A stretch of DNA of 64,000 bases from Paratinospora sagittata (Eukaryota; Streptophyta; Magnoliopsida; Ranunculales; Menispermaceae), in assembly GCA_035771175.1 (NCBI GenBank), contig CM069613.1, positions 5,762,001 through 5,826,000 of the forward strand. The letters are read 5' to 3'. The notes beneath the pieces were generated by a model. The model was not told where the DNA came from and did not search any database. It saw only the letters and a program-made list of their open reading frames with translations. A program made the translations under genes and the position numbers. Within the stretch, counting starts at the first letter, position 1; every line of letters begins with the position of its first letter. Positions 10,761-24,252 of the stretch are shown here, in pieces.

Positions 10761-13062
10761 TTAATTAGTGGGTTCATTCTTCACAGGGTCAAGTGTGATT
10801 GGTGCAATTTCAGGATTCTTGAATACAGCATTAAGATCATCAGTTTTGCCTTCCAAATTTGCTTCCAGAAAAGCAACTATAAGTCCACCAACACATCTCC
10901 TCATAAGATCCTTTCTACCTTCTCCTTTCTTGCACAAACAACTGGCTATTGCCCCAAATGGGTCATCAGGATTATCATCTATCATGTCCATATGACCATA
11001 ATCCTTGGCGACAAAGTAGCAACATGGGGGCTTGCATTCCTTAAAAACTTCTTCATGGTTCACTCCTTCTGGTGCACAAGCAGGAAAATCACTTCCAAGA
11101 CCAGTTCCTATGACCATCACTGGCATGCTCAAATTGAGAGAATTAGGAATGCCTGTGAGAGTTTCAGGTATGATTTGAACTCCAAAGCGGAATCCCATTA
11201 CTGGGTCTACACCGATCAATGCAGAGAATTTTAGAGATGTTTTGTTGGGTTCAAGTGCTAGAGAAAATGCAGTCTTGCCTCCTCTGCTGTGGCCACTGAG
11301 AGCAAGTTTGAGGAGGTTGGGTTGAATATTTGCGGGGAGAAGGTTTGGAAGGCCTTTTGGTAACCAGTTTGTCACCTCTGCTGTTTCATTGATCTCCGAG
11401 TAATCAAAGAATGGTATTATAGCATAAACCTGCGTTAACAAAATTTAATTAATAAATTATAAGCACTAGTACTAAAAAATAATTTAGCGTGTAGAGATTT
11501 TCATCATCTGCAAACCTACTTCAGATGTTGGATATCTTTCCACACATGATTCAAAAGTATATAAGTTATGTATCCAAAACTATTTCTAAAATAATATGAT
11601 AATATATCACGTCATCAGGTTAAGAGAAAAAAAAAAAAAAATACCCATCATTTATTATACACCACATAACTTTTAAATCGTAAAAATATTTTTTAATAGT
11701 AAAATAATCCAAAAAAAAAAGTCAAAATCATATCTAGACATACATGGCTCATCATCACATCCCCCAAGAGAGAAAACAGATCTATAGTAAGAGAAATACC
11801 ACACAACACAAGTTAATTATTTTAGTATGATTTTGGTCTTTTTTTTTAATTGTTTTAGTATTATTTCCGTTCATTATTAGACATCCAATGACTTGTACCA
11901 CGAGATGTGTACTAATGTTCTTATCCTCACAAATCAAAAACTGTATGGAAGGTGGCTAAATTGGGATGAGTTTCTTTTGGATTCCAAGAGGGATTTTTAA
12001 GCACCACCCACCCAAAAAAATTGATATACCGAGTAAAAAGGGGTGTATGCAGTATACGACGCTCCACATTATTATAGGGTCGGAGGAAAGAATGATATAA
12101 GTTGAGAGAAATGTTTTAATAACACACTTTTTTTATACGTATTTTTGACATTATCTTTCAGAGTTGTTGGATTGTCTCGAATTATATGTTGGTTATAAAA
12201 TTCAAGACTATCTCACAACTATCAAAGACAATGTTAAAAATATGTATTTTTCAAGTATGTTACATAAGCATCAGGTATAAAGCCTTACCCATTACATTAA
12301 AGAGGTTATTTATAAAGAGTAATACTTACTAACACACTTTGTTAAAATTGTCCTTAAAATTCTTGAATTGCCTTAAATTACATGTTAATGCGTAATTCGA
12401 AAAAATTTAACAACTCTCAGGAATAATGTCAATAAAGTGTATTAGTCAAATATTTTTTATTTATAAATGTGAACTTATAACACATAGTGGGATCATGATA
12501 ATGTAACAACCTCCACTGTTGCTCTAAGGCTCGCCATTTTAAGTCAATATGAATTGAGAAATCTTCTCATTGAAGAAGAAATAGAATGAACAATGTTAGA
12601 GGGATTCAAAACCTTATACCATTTGTTATAAATCAATATCATGTAAACTTAAATTCATTCAAATAATACGAATTTTAATAATAATAAAAAAATGATGTGA
12701 AGGCTATCCCCAAATTTGTAATAATTGGTATTAGATTTCAATCCCTTTTGCATTTTCCAAATGAAATAATAGTACTACATATATACCTGCGGAGCAACAA
12801 CTATGAAACCATGGGAGGCAACATGGGTGAGGAGCTGTGTGTAATCAGCGTTCTGGAGAGCAAAGCCATGATTAAAGATGAGAACAGGGTATTGACCTTT
12901 TGTTGTTGGTGTCACAATTAACAATGGGGTTGGAGGAGAAGAAGCATCTGATTTCTCCAATTTCAGAACCTTTAAACTCAAACTTCCTTCTTCAAACACC
13001 CTACTAGTTGTGGAGCTCAAAGCAGATGGCTTGTTTACAACTTCCTCTACTACTGAAGCCAT
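10761..13062 (-). CDS. CLH: Chlorophyllase, two exons
   Basis: Chlorophyllase hydrolyses chlorophyll to chlorophyllide and phytol. Exon 1 is 13062-12787 (92 codons from the ATG); exon 2 is 11429-10761, ending in TAA. The intron, 12786-11430, has GT and AG ends and sits in phase 0 between APQ and VYAIIPF. The 314-residue product is near the usual family length. It has the lipase-type nucleophile motif GHSRGG with Ser140, and the other triad members fit Asp167 in GVDPV and His238 in YGHMD. Several Cys residues cluster at 211-233 and 256-258. No obvious transit peptide is seen, so location in the cell is left open. A TATA box lies 49 bp upstream of the ATG. No stops or frameshifts interrupt it, so it is probably functional. 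Confidence 0.95.
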
Positions 13063-13110
13063 TGCTGTTTTGCTTGCTATGAATGTGCAAAGCGAAGTTG
13101 CTCGCTGGTC

Positions 13111-13120
13111 CTTATTTATA
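13111..13120 (-). promoter_or_regulatory. Candidate TATA box of the chlorophyllase gene
   Basis: On the minus strand TATAAATAAG lies 49 bp before the chlorophyllase ATG, leaving room for a 5' untranslated region of only about 20 bp if transcription starts some 30 bp downstream. Confidence 0.55.
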
Positions 13121-13189
13121 GGGGTTAAAGAAGGCAGCCATGATGGAATCTGTCAAATCGTACTAATAGTCTCCCTGCGTATATGCATG

Positions 13190-13312
13190 TGAAAGTTTTG
13201 ATAAAATCTTACAGCCAGGAGAAAAATATCTTTGATGTTTTATGAAGTTTTAAAAAATTACTATGTAGCTTAATTATAGTAGTTTTGATAAGATCTTACA
13301 GCCAGGTGAAAA
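13190..13312. repeat. Short direct repeat upstream of chlorophyllase
   Basis: A segment of about 33 bp, agttttgataaRatcttaca followed by gccaggWgaaaaat, occurs near 13192 and again near 13281, 89 bp apart. It lies in the chlorophyllase upstream region; any regulatory role is unknown. Confidence 0.65.
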
Positions 13313-15137
13313 ATTTACAGCCTTTAATGTTAAAACATCAGTTATTGGGCCAACTTTAAAAGGTGATAGGATTAAATTTTATTGATATAGATATTAGTCG
13401 GGTCTTATACAGCTGTAATTTTTTACGAATGGCTGAGTGTCAGATAATACTTATTTAAAAAAAGAAAATCAATCATATATATGCTAGATATTGATTGGCT
13501 TGTAGCCTTTATTTATTATTACTAGTAACACATGATTTGACATGAATCACATTATACCTTTAAAATAGTAAAATAATGATGTGATGCTTTTACATGCATG
13601 CATGAGGTAGCGAATGATGATAAGATTTATTTATAAAAAATAAAAAGTCAATATATGTATAAAAAATTATTTGACCCGTTTCTTTGAGTTACGTTGATAA
13701 ATATATGAAAATGAAAAGACCGGACAAAAAGAGAAAAGAATACTCTTCACATTAGAATAATGAAGACGTGTCAACTGCTAATTTGTATATAGAGCCATAA
13801 TTGAACCTGCCCAATGAGTAACTAGCTCACACAGGCACAATTAACACTAATAAGTACATAAAATGTAAGATAAAAATAAAAATAATAAATACATATTTAT
13901 TATTATTATTATTATTTAAATAATTTATTTTATTATGAAATTAGTTAATTATTTTAGTAACATTCTAATTATTTTATTTTAATAGAATTTTAATTTTTAA
14001 ATCATAATATGATACAAGTTAAAAATTTTAAATTTCAATAAAAATAAGTTTTGTAATTAAAATGAAAAAAATTCATTGAATAAAAAAATTATTAATTATT
14101 AATTTTTTCCTTGTCCTCTAACCTTTTTGTAGAATACACGTGGAACATATATTTTTGACATTAAATGATTTGCAAAAAAAAAAGAAAAAAGGGAAAAAAA
14201 TTCACATTAAAATTCAAAATCAAAGAAATATATTAAAGAATTTTCCTAATAAATTAAGTTGCAGACAAGGACATAATAGCTGTCTCGATTGGTGTCCCTT
14301 TGCCAAACTTCTTCTACGTGGTGGTTGCTTGAATTAGCTCGTACGGGTAAAACTATTAAACGTGGGCACCAGGGCACCACCCACACAAAAGATTTGAAAG
14401 CACTGAATCATAAGAAAAAATACACACAGAAAAAGTTAAAACCTCACAGTATTCATTTCCTTCAACGTCACTACAACCAGGAAGGGGAATTAGCTGCAAA
14501 GTTTTATCTTTTTGGAGACGTCCCCAATTTCAAGGCTAAAATCTACATTTAGCTACAAAAGTCTAGGCCTGCCAGTGATGTAAGACCCAATAAAAACACA
14601 AGGTCATGTGTTAACACAATATTATTTTATATATATAAAATATTAAAATAACATCTTTAAGTATACATCTAAATTAGTATACATTATTATTAAAACATCA
14701 TTAAATTGTCTTGAATCATATATCAATACATTATTTGAAGTAATTCAATAATATATGTAAGTGATATATACTTTAAATATGTACTTTAGATATCACTTTA
14801 GTATTATTTTTTATATATACTAGTTAACATGAACTTGTGTTACAAGTGGTTGACAATTATATTAATAATTATATTTTATAATTTATATCTATTTTATTTA
14901 TATTTTAAAGATGTGTAAAACATTAAATATCATCGATTACATGTGCTGATTGAAATAAACATAAAAAAAATGTGAAAATTAAAAAAATGAGTTGATTAAA
15001 TTTAATTATTTTCAAAATACTCTTAATTAATTGTTTATAATATGGGTTGGGAATCAAAATTTCTAATAAATAAAAAAAATAATTATTAATATTATGATAA
15101 AAGTGGGACACCGTCAATAAAAAATTTAAACTTTAAA

Positions 15138-15175
<38 letters not shown>

Positions 15176-15820
15176 GAGGAGAAACAAATATTGTTGTAGC
15201 CTCCATTCAAGAAAGCCATCAGAGTTTGGGTGGGAGTATAAAAGTAGAGTTTGAATGGTTTTGGAGAAGAGGAGACGTGGAGAAAGAAAGAGGAGGAAGG
15301 GAGGGAGAAATGGAGATGGAAAGGAATAGAGAAGAAAGGAGTTCGATTAGAAGACAAAAACGCAGAATTATAGATTTGGGACACATGGCAGCGTGAGAAC
15401 GATAGCACTCCGATATTATTAATGTCTTATATATATATATATATATAGATGGAATTTTGAATCACAATTTGTAAATAAAGGTTTTGGTTATAGTTGTATA
15501 TATAAATATGTGTATATATATGGGTTGTACCGTATAACACATTAGTACGTGGATCAAATCCGAGATTAACAGTGGTTGAAAAACCACTATATATGGTCGG
15601 AACCATAGAAATAGTTGAGGAAACTTTCTATGGTTGCTGAGGATAACAATATAAGAAGCTATCATGTGATTTAGTTAAAGGGTGGCCTATATAATTATAA
15701 ATAAAATAAAACATAAGTTTGGAATTAATTAAGTTATAAAATAACCTATTTTTGAAATAAGCATTTTGGTTAATTAAATTGTACTGAAGGGTATTTTGGT
15801 AAAAGTACACCATTCGAAAC
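13313..15820. other. AT-rich intergenic stretch
   Basis: No gene is visible. Sequence is mostly A and T with short microsatellites (TAT repeats near 13898, AT runs near 15142-15172 and 15429-15447). A purine-rich block with many GAGGA and GAAAG runs lies at about 15240-15350. Open frames here have low-complexity products and no family resemblance. Confidence 0.5.
15142..15172. repeat. (AT)n microsatellite
   Basis: A pure AT dinucleotide run of about 31 bp. Confidence 0.9.
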
Positions 15821-15821
15821 T

Positions 15822-16240
15822 CTATAAATAGGGGTAAAGGCCCAGGGGAATTACTATTCTGAAGGACAAAAAACTCTAGTCCGAAATTCTGAGACTCTAT
15901 TGAGGAAGTGCACTACGATAATCAAGGTGGGAATGAACCTATAATTTTTGTATTTTACTCATCTCCTTAGTCAGTGTATTCATAATTATTATGCCACTAC
16001 TGCTGCACACAATCATATTCACTAGTGATAATTCTATGGAGTGTGAGTTGGCCTTTGCTTAGTGCGAAATGCAACTTCGTAATGTTTTTTCCAAAGCTTA
16101 TATAAATTATTTGCTATTAATCTCTTGTGGTTGTTGCTTTGTTTTGTAAGAACTATATATGCCTGTAGTTCGATATTATAATCATGAATACTTTTCTAAC
16201 AATCGTGTGTAAAATACAAAAATTTGGAGACCCATTAGGT
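15822..16240 (+). mobile_element. Possible LTR end of an unidentified retroelement
   Basis: A TATA box (tctataaatagggg near 15823) is followed by several hundred bases of T-rich sequence. The segment ends near aaatttggagaccc, which loosely resembles the TTGGCGACCC-type primer site of some plant Ty3/gypsy elements. No partner LTR and no coding sequence are seen. This is a guess from layout only. Confidence 0.25.
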
Positions 16241-16469
16241 AGTAGCTCGCCCCTCCAATATTTCACCTCCTAGAAATTAGTTGATGGAGAAGCGAATGGT
16301 TAAGAGCCGGTGTTTGTGGGAGAAGATGGATTTCGTTGGAAAGTTTGGTTGTTTGACTAGTTTTGTAGCAAAATATAAAAAGTTCGTTAGTAGTACTTTT
16401 GAAACTGCCACGGCTTTGTTTTGAATTGTACAGTAAAGTTCAATACAAGTAATAATGTAAAAAGAGTGT

Positions 16470-16860
16470 CAAGTTGTAGTAAGAGTTCGTATTTGTATAA
16501 AGGTTTTGGGTAATAAGATAGAATAAAATAAGAAGAGTTTGTTTAAAGTTGGAATCTCCAGAATTTCTAAGTGGGCATCTCCTTGTGGTCTCTCACATAT
16601 ACATTTGTTGAGAACCTGGAGAAATCGGGGTGAACCTTCTGGTAGATTTCTTTTTAGGTGTTGAGACGTTGGATATCCCAAAATGAGAAAACACTTATTT
16701 TAAATTCTACAGAGGTTGGGACCAATAAGTTAAAACTAAATGGTGAAGGTTCCATCAATTGTCAACCAAGTAACCACTTATTTTCAAAAAGACAAAATTA
16801 GCCCTATGATATTAGATAATGACATACACTTATAAATTAAATAAAACCATAAATATAACA
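16470..16860 (-). mobile_element. 3' LTR of decayed copia element A (left limit uncertain)
   Basis: On the minus strand, RNase H remnants end and are followed by aagtaggagaa and TGTTATATTT, a typical purine-rich tract and LTR start, placing the LTR edge at 16860. The far end could not be found because no 5' LTR of this element survives for comparison. Confidence 0.5.
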
Positions 16861-18563
16861 TTCTCCTACTTGGGTTTATTTAATGTCAATATCTAATATC
16901 CTTCCTGTGGGCCTTTATAAATTTATAAACCATATATCCAAGTGAGAAAAATAAATGTACGTGACGCATGTACTAATGCCAACAAAAAGAAAACTGTATG
17001 TCATGTTTTAGTCCAACAGTGTCTCAAATAAGAACACTACATGTCTTACAATTAAAACACAAATCCAATTTTTCATACACATGTGCACCAATATGAAAAT
17101 ATTGTAAATGAAGATAATAATAAATGTGATCACAAATATAAAGTGTAGGAAACTAAGTCATTACCATAACTCTCACTCATCAAGTACATCAAATGAGTCA
17201 CTAAAACCCATACGAGCAACATGTTCATTATACAACAGAGGAGGCAAACCTTTAGTCACGGGATTGGCAATCACTTGCCTTGTATCAATGTGTTTCACTG
17301 ACACTAACTGGTTCTAAATCATCTCTCTAACAATAAGATATTAATTTTTTGTCAATATGCTTTGACCTTGTCGAACTCTTATTGTTTTTAGAAAACTAAA
17401 GCTGCTACAGAGTTGTCACAGAAAATCACCAATGGTTGAAAAATAGAATCAACCACTTGAAGGCTTGAATGAAATTTCGTAACCAAAGCGCTTGAGAAGT
17501 TGTTTCATAAGAAGCAATGAACTCTGCCTCCATATTGGATGAAGCTATCAAAGTCTATTTCATACTTTTCCATGACATCGCTCCTCCAACCATCAAAAAA
17601 TGAAACCTGAAGTGGATTCTTATATCCGGACAACCAACAAATTCAAAATTCGTGTAACCCACCACTTCAAGTCGTCGGTTTTCTTGTATGTGAGCATACA
17701 ATCCTTAGTTTGTTGCAGATATCTTAAAACTTTCTTTGTGCCGCTTTCCAATGATCTAAACCAAGATCACTTTGATGTCTACTATCATACGAACAGCAAA
17801 TACTATATCTGGTCGTGTGCAAACCTGAGCATACATAAAACTTCCAACTACTGAAGCATATGGAATGTTTTTCATTTGTTCTAGCTCTAGGTTATTTCTT
17901 TGGAACTTTCCAAATTTATCACCCTTAATAATGGGTGCATTTCCACTTTTGCAGTTTTGCATGTTGAAATTCTTATGAACTCTATAAATATAGGTTCTTT
18001 GTGATAATCCAAGAAGTTCACAAAATCTATCTCAATGAATCTCTATGCCAAGGACAAAAGAAGCCTAACCAAAATCCTTCATCTCAAAACTTTAAGATAA
18101 AAAATATTTAGTCTCATTCGACATTCCTAGATTACTACTAGCAAATAGTAAATTATCAACATACAATACTAAAAAAATAAATTTACTCCCACTGACTTTC
18201 AAATAAATGCACCAATCAATTCAATTTTAATTTCTTCAAAATCATAAGATGTTATTACCTCATCAAACTTTAAGAATCATTGCTTTGAAGCTTGTTTTAA
18301 CCCATAAATGTTCTTAAGTTTACAAACTAAATGTCCTTTGCCTTCAGTCTCAAAACCTTCTAGTCAATTCACATAGACATCTTCGAACAAGGAACCATTT
18401 AGAAATGCAGTGTTAACCTCCATTTGATGCAATTCTAGGCTAAAATGAGCTATCAATGCCATTATAATTCTGAAGGAGTCTTTCTTTGACACAAGAGAAA
18501 AAACTTCTTTATAGTCAATGCCCTTTGTTGAGTAAAACCCTTAGCAACTAATCTAGTTTTATA
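16861..18563 (-). pseudogene. Copia element A: reverse transcriptase and RNase H remnant
   Basis: Read on the minus strand from 18563 leftward, the degraded frames show in order a reverse-transcriptase segment RLVAKGF, a connection segment with IPYASVVGSFMYA and CTRPDI (about 17810-17880), and an RNase H tail with a TKGLPPLL and EHVARMG match near 17200-17260. Many stops and shifts break it. The segment beginning YKTRLVAKG at 18563 continues a piece found 5.6 kb to the right at 24185-24247. Element (a) therefore interrupted this gene. Confidence 0.8.
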
Positions 18564-21500
18564 TGTCGCGACCCCTCTTCGGGTGATGTCACGATCGACA
18601 CAATACCCCAGATAATGTCACAACACGACAAAACATGAGGCATTGATAAGCCTTTATGCGAAAAGTACTCAATAAACTCAATACACAACCTGTATATGAT
18701 CAAGATAATTGAACCAAAATAAATATTACATCATCATCCAAATATATGATGACATTTATCCAAAATACATATCATAAGGTTCAAAAATCCTCAACACTAA
18801 ATGGAACTCAAATAATAGTCCATCAATCAACTGTCCAAACAAAACCATAACTATCTATGTTTTATATACGTATGTACATGTGATAGTTATATACAATTTC
18901 ATAAGAACAAAACAATTGAAAACTAGACCCAAGTCCCCCAAAATTATAAACAAAACCTACATCCAAAAATTAGAAGAGGAAGGCCACTCGCACGTCATCC
19001 CTTGCCTTTTCCTTTCGGATCTGAACCTAAGAAAAGTAAGGGAAAATGGGGTGAGCTCAACTAGCTCAATGAATATTTTTCACAAAAATCTCCACATATG
19101 CATTTATATAAAACATATATGCCATTGGAAAATCACATTTATTGACTAAATGCATCAAGGAAATCATAATATACATGGTTCCAACTAAACATATGATTTA
19201 TGCATTATTTTCATAGGAATCAAATATGCAGACACTTTACCAAGAAGACATGTCAGAATAACACATGCCTTTACTTTCCCCATTGGACAATAGGTTAAGA
19301 CCGGCGCATTACCCAACACTAGTCCTCCTAATCCTCCTACCCTTCCATTCTTCGGTAACGGAAAGACCATACCCACAGTGTACTAATTCAAGTAACACTG
19401 GCGGAACATTTCTCCGAAGAACAAGTAAGTAGAAAGATAATTCCCACCAAGGTATTTAATCCAAAATACTCATAGCAATACCAATGCATAAATTCCATGT
19501 ACATGTTCTCAAAACACAATGCAATTTCATATAAATACAATGCTATAAATGGACAAATAAGGTGAGAAATACTTACAACCAACCACAAGTCAATTAGCCA
19601 TCCAAAATACACCCAATTTGGCCAATCCAATCTAATGTTCATGAAATGAATCAAATTCACACCACATTGATCAAATTCAAGCCATATATACCCAATTGCA
19701 TAAATTCCGTAATATTCTCAATATTTTTAAATTCCTAACTTAAGTCCCAACATATCTAACTTAGGCCAATTCATCAATCACCATCATAGTCTATATAGGA
19801 ATACTACATAGCCCCACAATTCCCAAATGCACATAAACAAATCAATAATTCATGATTCAACCCAAATTATCAATGTCCAACCCATAGGCATCCATCATGC
19901 CCAATTTCAAGTTCATGCATATTAATTCAACCCAACCATGCCCTATTGCATGAGTTTTGTAATATCTAGGCTTAGACCAAAATATAGGCCAATCAACTCA
20001 ATCCATAATAATTTGATCATAACCCTTTCAATTTACTATAATTATCAACATTCAAGCCATAACATTAATTATGCCTTATTATGGGGTCAAGCCAACAAAT
20101 AGGCCTAGCCCATAACTGTGGCGACCCAGTGCCCCGGACCACCAACCCCACAAGGAATGGCGTGCGGAATGCCGGGGCGGGACGCCCGACATAGGCATCT
20201 CCGACCACTCCTCAACTCCCGTGAGGTGGTTGAGACCCTACGAGCCTTATCTCAAACAACGACATAATATCAAAAGGTACTAAACAAAACTATCCACCGT
20301 ATTAATCATCCAAGACAATAGATAATCCATAAAAATTGAACCATAAATAAAATCATAATCCCTACAGTCCATTAAAATTGACATACACATAAAGTCCAAA
20401 ATTGTGGGTACAAATAAAAATCGTCATATGCCCACATGGTCTATCTAACAAGTCCCAACTCACCCATACTACAATGTGGTAAGTATTATAATTACATAAT
20501 CCAAAATATAATACTTCATAATTTAAAACACAGTTCAATCAAAATGCCTCTCAACTCACATCGAGGTTTTGGATTCTCTCGCAGGCAAGGCCCTCAAGAT
20601 ATAACTACTCTCTTGCCCTTATTCGGGACAGAAGGACCTGAAAGAGGAAAATGAGGGTGACCCAACGGTGCCCAGTGAATAGAATTCAAATATGCTATCA
20701 ATACTTATCAATAAATATCATGTATGCATGTCAATGTGTAGCATGATTAAAAGCTCATAACATATAGATATCAAGCATTTATAATAAGTTCGATGCAAGT
20801 AAAAGTTTATCAATTTGGATCCACATTCCACATGCATTGGATTACTAGTGCACGTCTATTTCACCGTACCGTTGATCTCAATCATGTTTATTTTGGGTTA
20901 CTAGTGCACGTCTATTTCACCGTACCGTTGACCCCAATCTCTTCCTTTCCTAAAACCCTCCTATGACAAGGTTAAGTCCCCCTATTAGCCAGATAGATGG
21001 GCCCAACCAAAGTCATAAGGTTTTCTCAAATCAATGCATCATTCAAAACATTAGAACACATTCATGCTTTCAACATACAATATATAAGTGATATGATGAC
21101 ATAAAAGATATAATCATAAATGAAGTCTACTCACAACCAAGCCTCGCGAGAGTATTTAACCGCACACGACCACCAAACCGAATCAACCCAATCAAGATCC
21201 TGAAACATACATCAATATCCTACCATACATCAATTTCTATGTTCAATCACATAGACATTACACATCAACCCTAAATCAGCCCACATATAAACAATAGGCC
21301 TAAATCCCATCTAATCCCATCATTCAACTCAAATCACATGACTTAGGCCTCTAATGCATAGTTCTCATACATAAACCATTCTATTAATCAAAAATACTGA
21401 TTTTCAATTCCTTAGGCATAAACATGCCCAAATTGGGTCACTTGATCACAAGTAGGCCTAACCCATGATATGGTCACAACCACCAAATCAGTAGCATAAT

Positions 21501-24179
21501 CAACTCTAATCATGTTTAATTAAACATAAGTTGCATCAATTCAATGATTTTAGGCCAAAAGCATCAAAATCCCTAAAATATGAAATTTTCCATACTTAGG
21601 CCATATTGCCGATTTACACTAGGTCACCATGTTCAGCCATGTATATCACTGATTTTGCATCATGGTTTTATCAACAATGACAACTAGGTCAACATAGTTG
21701 ATATGCAAGCTATTTGGAAAGGTCTAACTTCATATTCTAAATTTAGGTCTAATACAAGCAACCCTACCAATTCTTCATTTAATATTCTGTTCAGATGTAT
21801 CAATCTACCAACAGAAATATGTAATCACACAATCAACCGTACAGATTGAAGTATGTGAAGAAAAAAACCTTCTGTCCAAATATCAGCCCAATCCAACGGT
21901 GGACCAAAAAGATAAGTATCTTTGATGAACAAGTCTCTAATCAGACAATTTCTCCTTTCCTGCTGCAAATACTCAAACTCAGATAACTATATCACACAAA
22001 ATACTAATCACATAAACATCTCTACCGTTCAGAATACCTAAATATCAGTTGTAAACTACATACCCAAATTTGATATCCATCCAACGGTAGATTGAGGAGA
22101 TCTATAAGTTTGACCGAAACGGCGCGAGAAATCCAGACTTTCCGACCAGCTTTGTTTCAGAGGTTAGATCTCTCAGACAAAACCTCTAATCAAGATCTCC
22201 ACCGTTCAGAATGCAGAAATATCAGTTGTACACTACATAACCAAATTTTATATCCATCCAACAGTAGATTAAGGAGATCTATAAGTTTGAGCGAAACGGT
22301 ACGAGAAATCTAGACTTTCCGACCAGCCTTATTTGAGAGGTTAGATCTCTTAGACGAAACCTCTGATCAAGATCTCCACCGAACATAATGAATAACCATA
22401 AGCTACGAACTTTCTGACAAATTTTGAGCTCAATCTGACCGTTTATCCCAAAGATCCAGCTCTTTGATGAAAATATCGCAGAGATCTTCCTCCTTCAACT
22501 CCCTCCTTCTTTCTCTTCTTCTTTCCTTTTTCTTCTTTTCTTTCTCTTCTTTTTTCCTTTCTCTCCACTCACCTCTTTCTAGCACTTCCTTGATTCCCTC
22601 CTCCACTCACCTCACTTTCTAGCACATTCTTGGATTAGAGAAGTGGGCATGGGACACTTGTCCACTTTCATGCACCAACCTTCACATGTGTTGGTCTCAT
22701 ACTACCCATACCAACCACATGTACTTTAACCAATCTCATGCTTCCATGTATTTTAAATGTTCAATCCATTTAATACACCAAATTTTCATTCTCATTTATC
22801 CTTTTATTCAATCAATCCTAACTCATATCAATTCATGGTTTATTGGGCCCATGCATAAATAATAACATATGCATTATACTTTAATTTAACATAACTCATA
22901 TACAATTTATGATACACATATTTATATACATTATCAAGCATCGACTATACAAACATTAAACAATCATCAAACAAACACCAAACATATCAAGGCAACACAT
23001 AGAGTTTGGGCAAAATGCAATTGGGTTATGGGCTAGATGAAATAATTTTCGGGGCGTCACAATAACATAGCCAATATAGACCAAATATGACATGAATCAA
23101 CCCAATTCATGTCCAATTACACATAATCCACAACAATTTATATAGTTCAAACCAATTGAACCAAAAGCCCCAATTTGGGTAAAATCTCTACAATGAGACT
23201 TAGGATATTCTACTCCATGAAAACTCAATTTAACATTATGTATCATACAAATGTGCCAACATATTCAACATAGTTTACATGCATGTTATTTGGAAGACTC
23301 TAGATCTACTTCTAGGGCTTAGGTCATTTCTATGAGATCACATGAAATTTTCAAATAAAAATTGGGGCAAATGTTCCCAGCATGCATAAAAACATCCTAG
23401 AAACCCAATTTATACATATGCATCTCGGTTTTGTGGGTTTCCATTGAAACCCTAACCTCAAGCTTACTCAAAACCAAGGTGAAATGCTTGGAAAATACCC
23501 TTTGGGCGTGATTTAGGGTCAAGGGTTCCCATTTCCAACCTTAAAACATCAAAACCCCAATTTGGGTTCTCCCAAATCCGAAATTCATGGTGTGTTTTAC
23601 ACCATTTGAAAGCTAAAAAGAAACAAGATTAAAAACGTTATCTTAGAAGAAAAATGGAAGAATCATTACCTTGGAGCAAAACCTTCAAATCCCTAGCTCC
23701 ATCTCTTTCTTCCCTTCCTTTCTTTTTCTTCTTCTTTTTTCTTCTCTTTCTTCTTCTTTTCTCTTAAGAACGTGGGGAGAGAGGGAGATGGGATAAATGA
23801 GATTTGTTATGACTAGTATTCTATGCTCCAATGCACAAGTTACCTAAATAACACCCGTCTCCAGTACCCAATATTCAAATAAGATTTTTATATATTAATT
23901 TCACCAAATTACACAACCAACCCAATAAATTTAATTTATGTGTTGGACTCAAAATATTGGATCAAAATATAAGGTTGAAAGGGTGAAAATAATTAATGCA
24001 TTAAATAAGTTAATTTGTTTGTGGCATTCCCATAAGCCACTAATAATAATATTAATATTAATAATTTTCTCTACAAGCATACAAAATACACGTACAATAC
24101 ACATCAATCTTCTACACAAACATCTAGAGTCGAGCAATACACGTCATCACGCCGTCAGGTGTGAGTGAAGGTCGTTACA
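18564..24179 (-). mobile_element. Long solo-LTR-like element (a), carrying nested element (b)
   Basis: The element runs from TGTCGCGACC to GGTCGTTACA and is flanked on both sides by ttata (18559-18563 and 24180-24184), a 5-bp target-site duplication as made by LTR-retroelement integrase. It splits a copia reverse-transcriptase frame. Without nested element (b) it is about 2.67 kb. No coding domain, primer site or internal direct repeat is seen, so it is best read as a solo LTR of a large, probably Ty3/gypsy, element in minus orientation. The minus-strand 3' end contains GTGTCGATCGTGACATCAC, which is shared with elements (c) and (e). A non-autonomous element is the alternative. Confidence 0.75.
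20117..23061 (-). mobile_element. Long solo-LTR-like element (b), nested in (a)
   Basis: A 2945-bp element from TGTGGCGACCC to GGGGCGTCACA, with imperfect inverted ends, is flanked by ataac on both sides (20112-20116 and 23062-23066). It is homologous to element (d) from its left end for about 1.6 kb. It contains a direct repeat of about 160 bp near 22040-22210 and 22200-22370 (atctccaccgttcagaat, aaatatcagttgtacactac and neighbours) and a long pyrimidine-rich tract near 22490-22570. No protein domain is visible on either strand. Confidence 0.8.
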
Positions 24180-24184
24180 TTATA

Positions 24185-24247
24185 TCTTTTAACTTTACCT
24201 TTAGAGTCTATTTTAGTTTTAAATACCCACGTACAACCAATGGGTTT
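24185..24247 (-). pseudogene. Copia element A: start of reverse transcriptase (fragment)
   Basis: A short minus-strand piece reads VKPIGCTWVFKTK followed by DSKGKVKRY, the conserved opening of copia reverse transcriptase. It joins in frame, across element (a), to the RLVAKGF segment at 18563. Its other side is cut by element B at 24253. Confidence 0.85.
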
Positions 24248-24252
24248 GACTC

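Noticed and set aside
15133..15408. Minus-strand frame of 91 codons rich in Phe and Ser
   Set aside because: It is a translation of a purine-rich block and an AT microsatellite.
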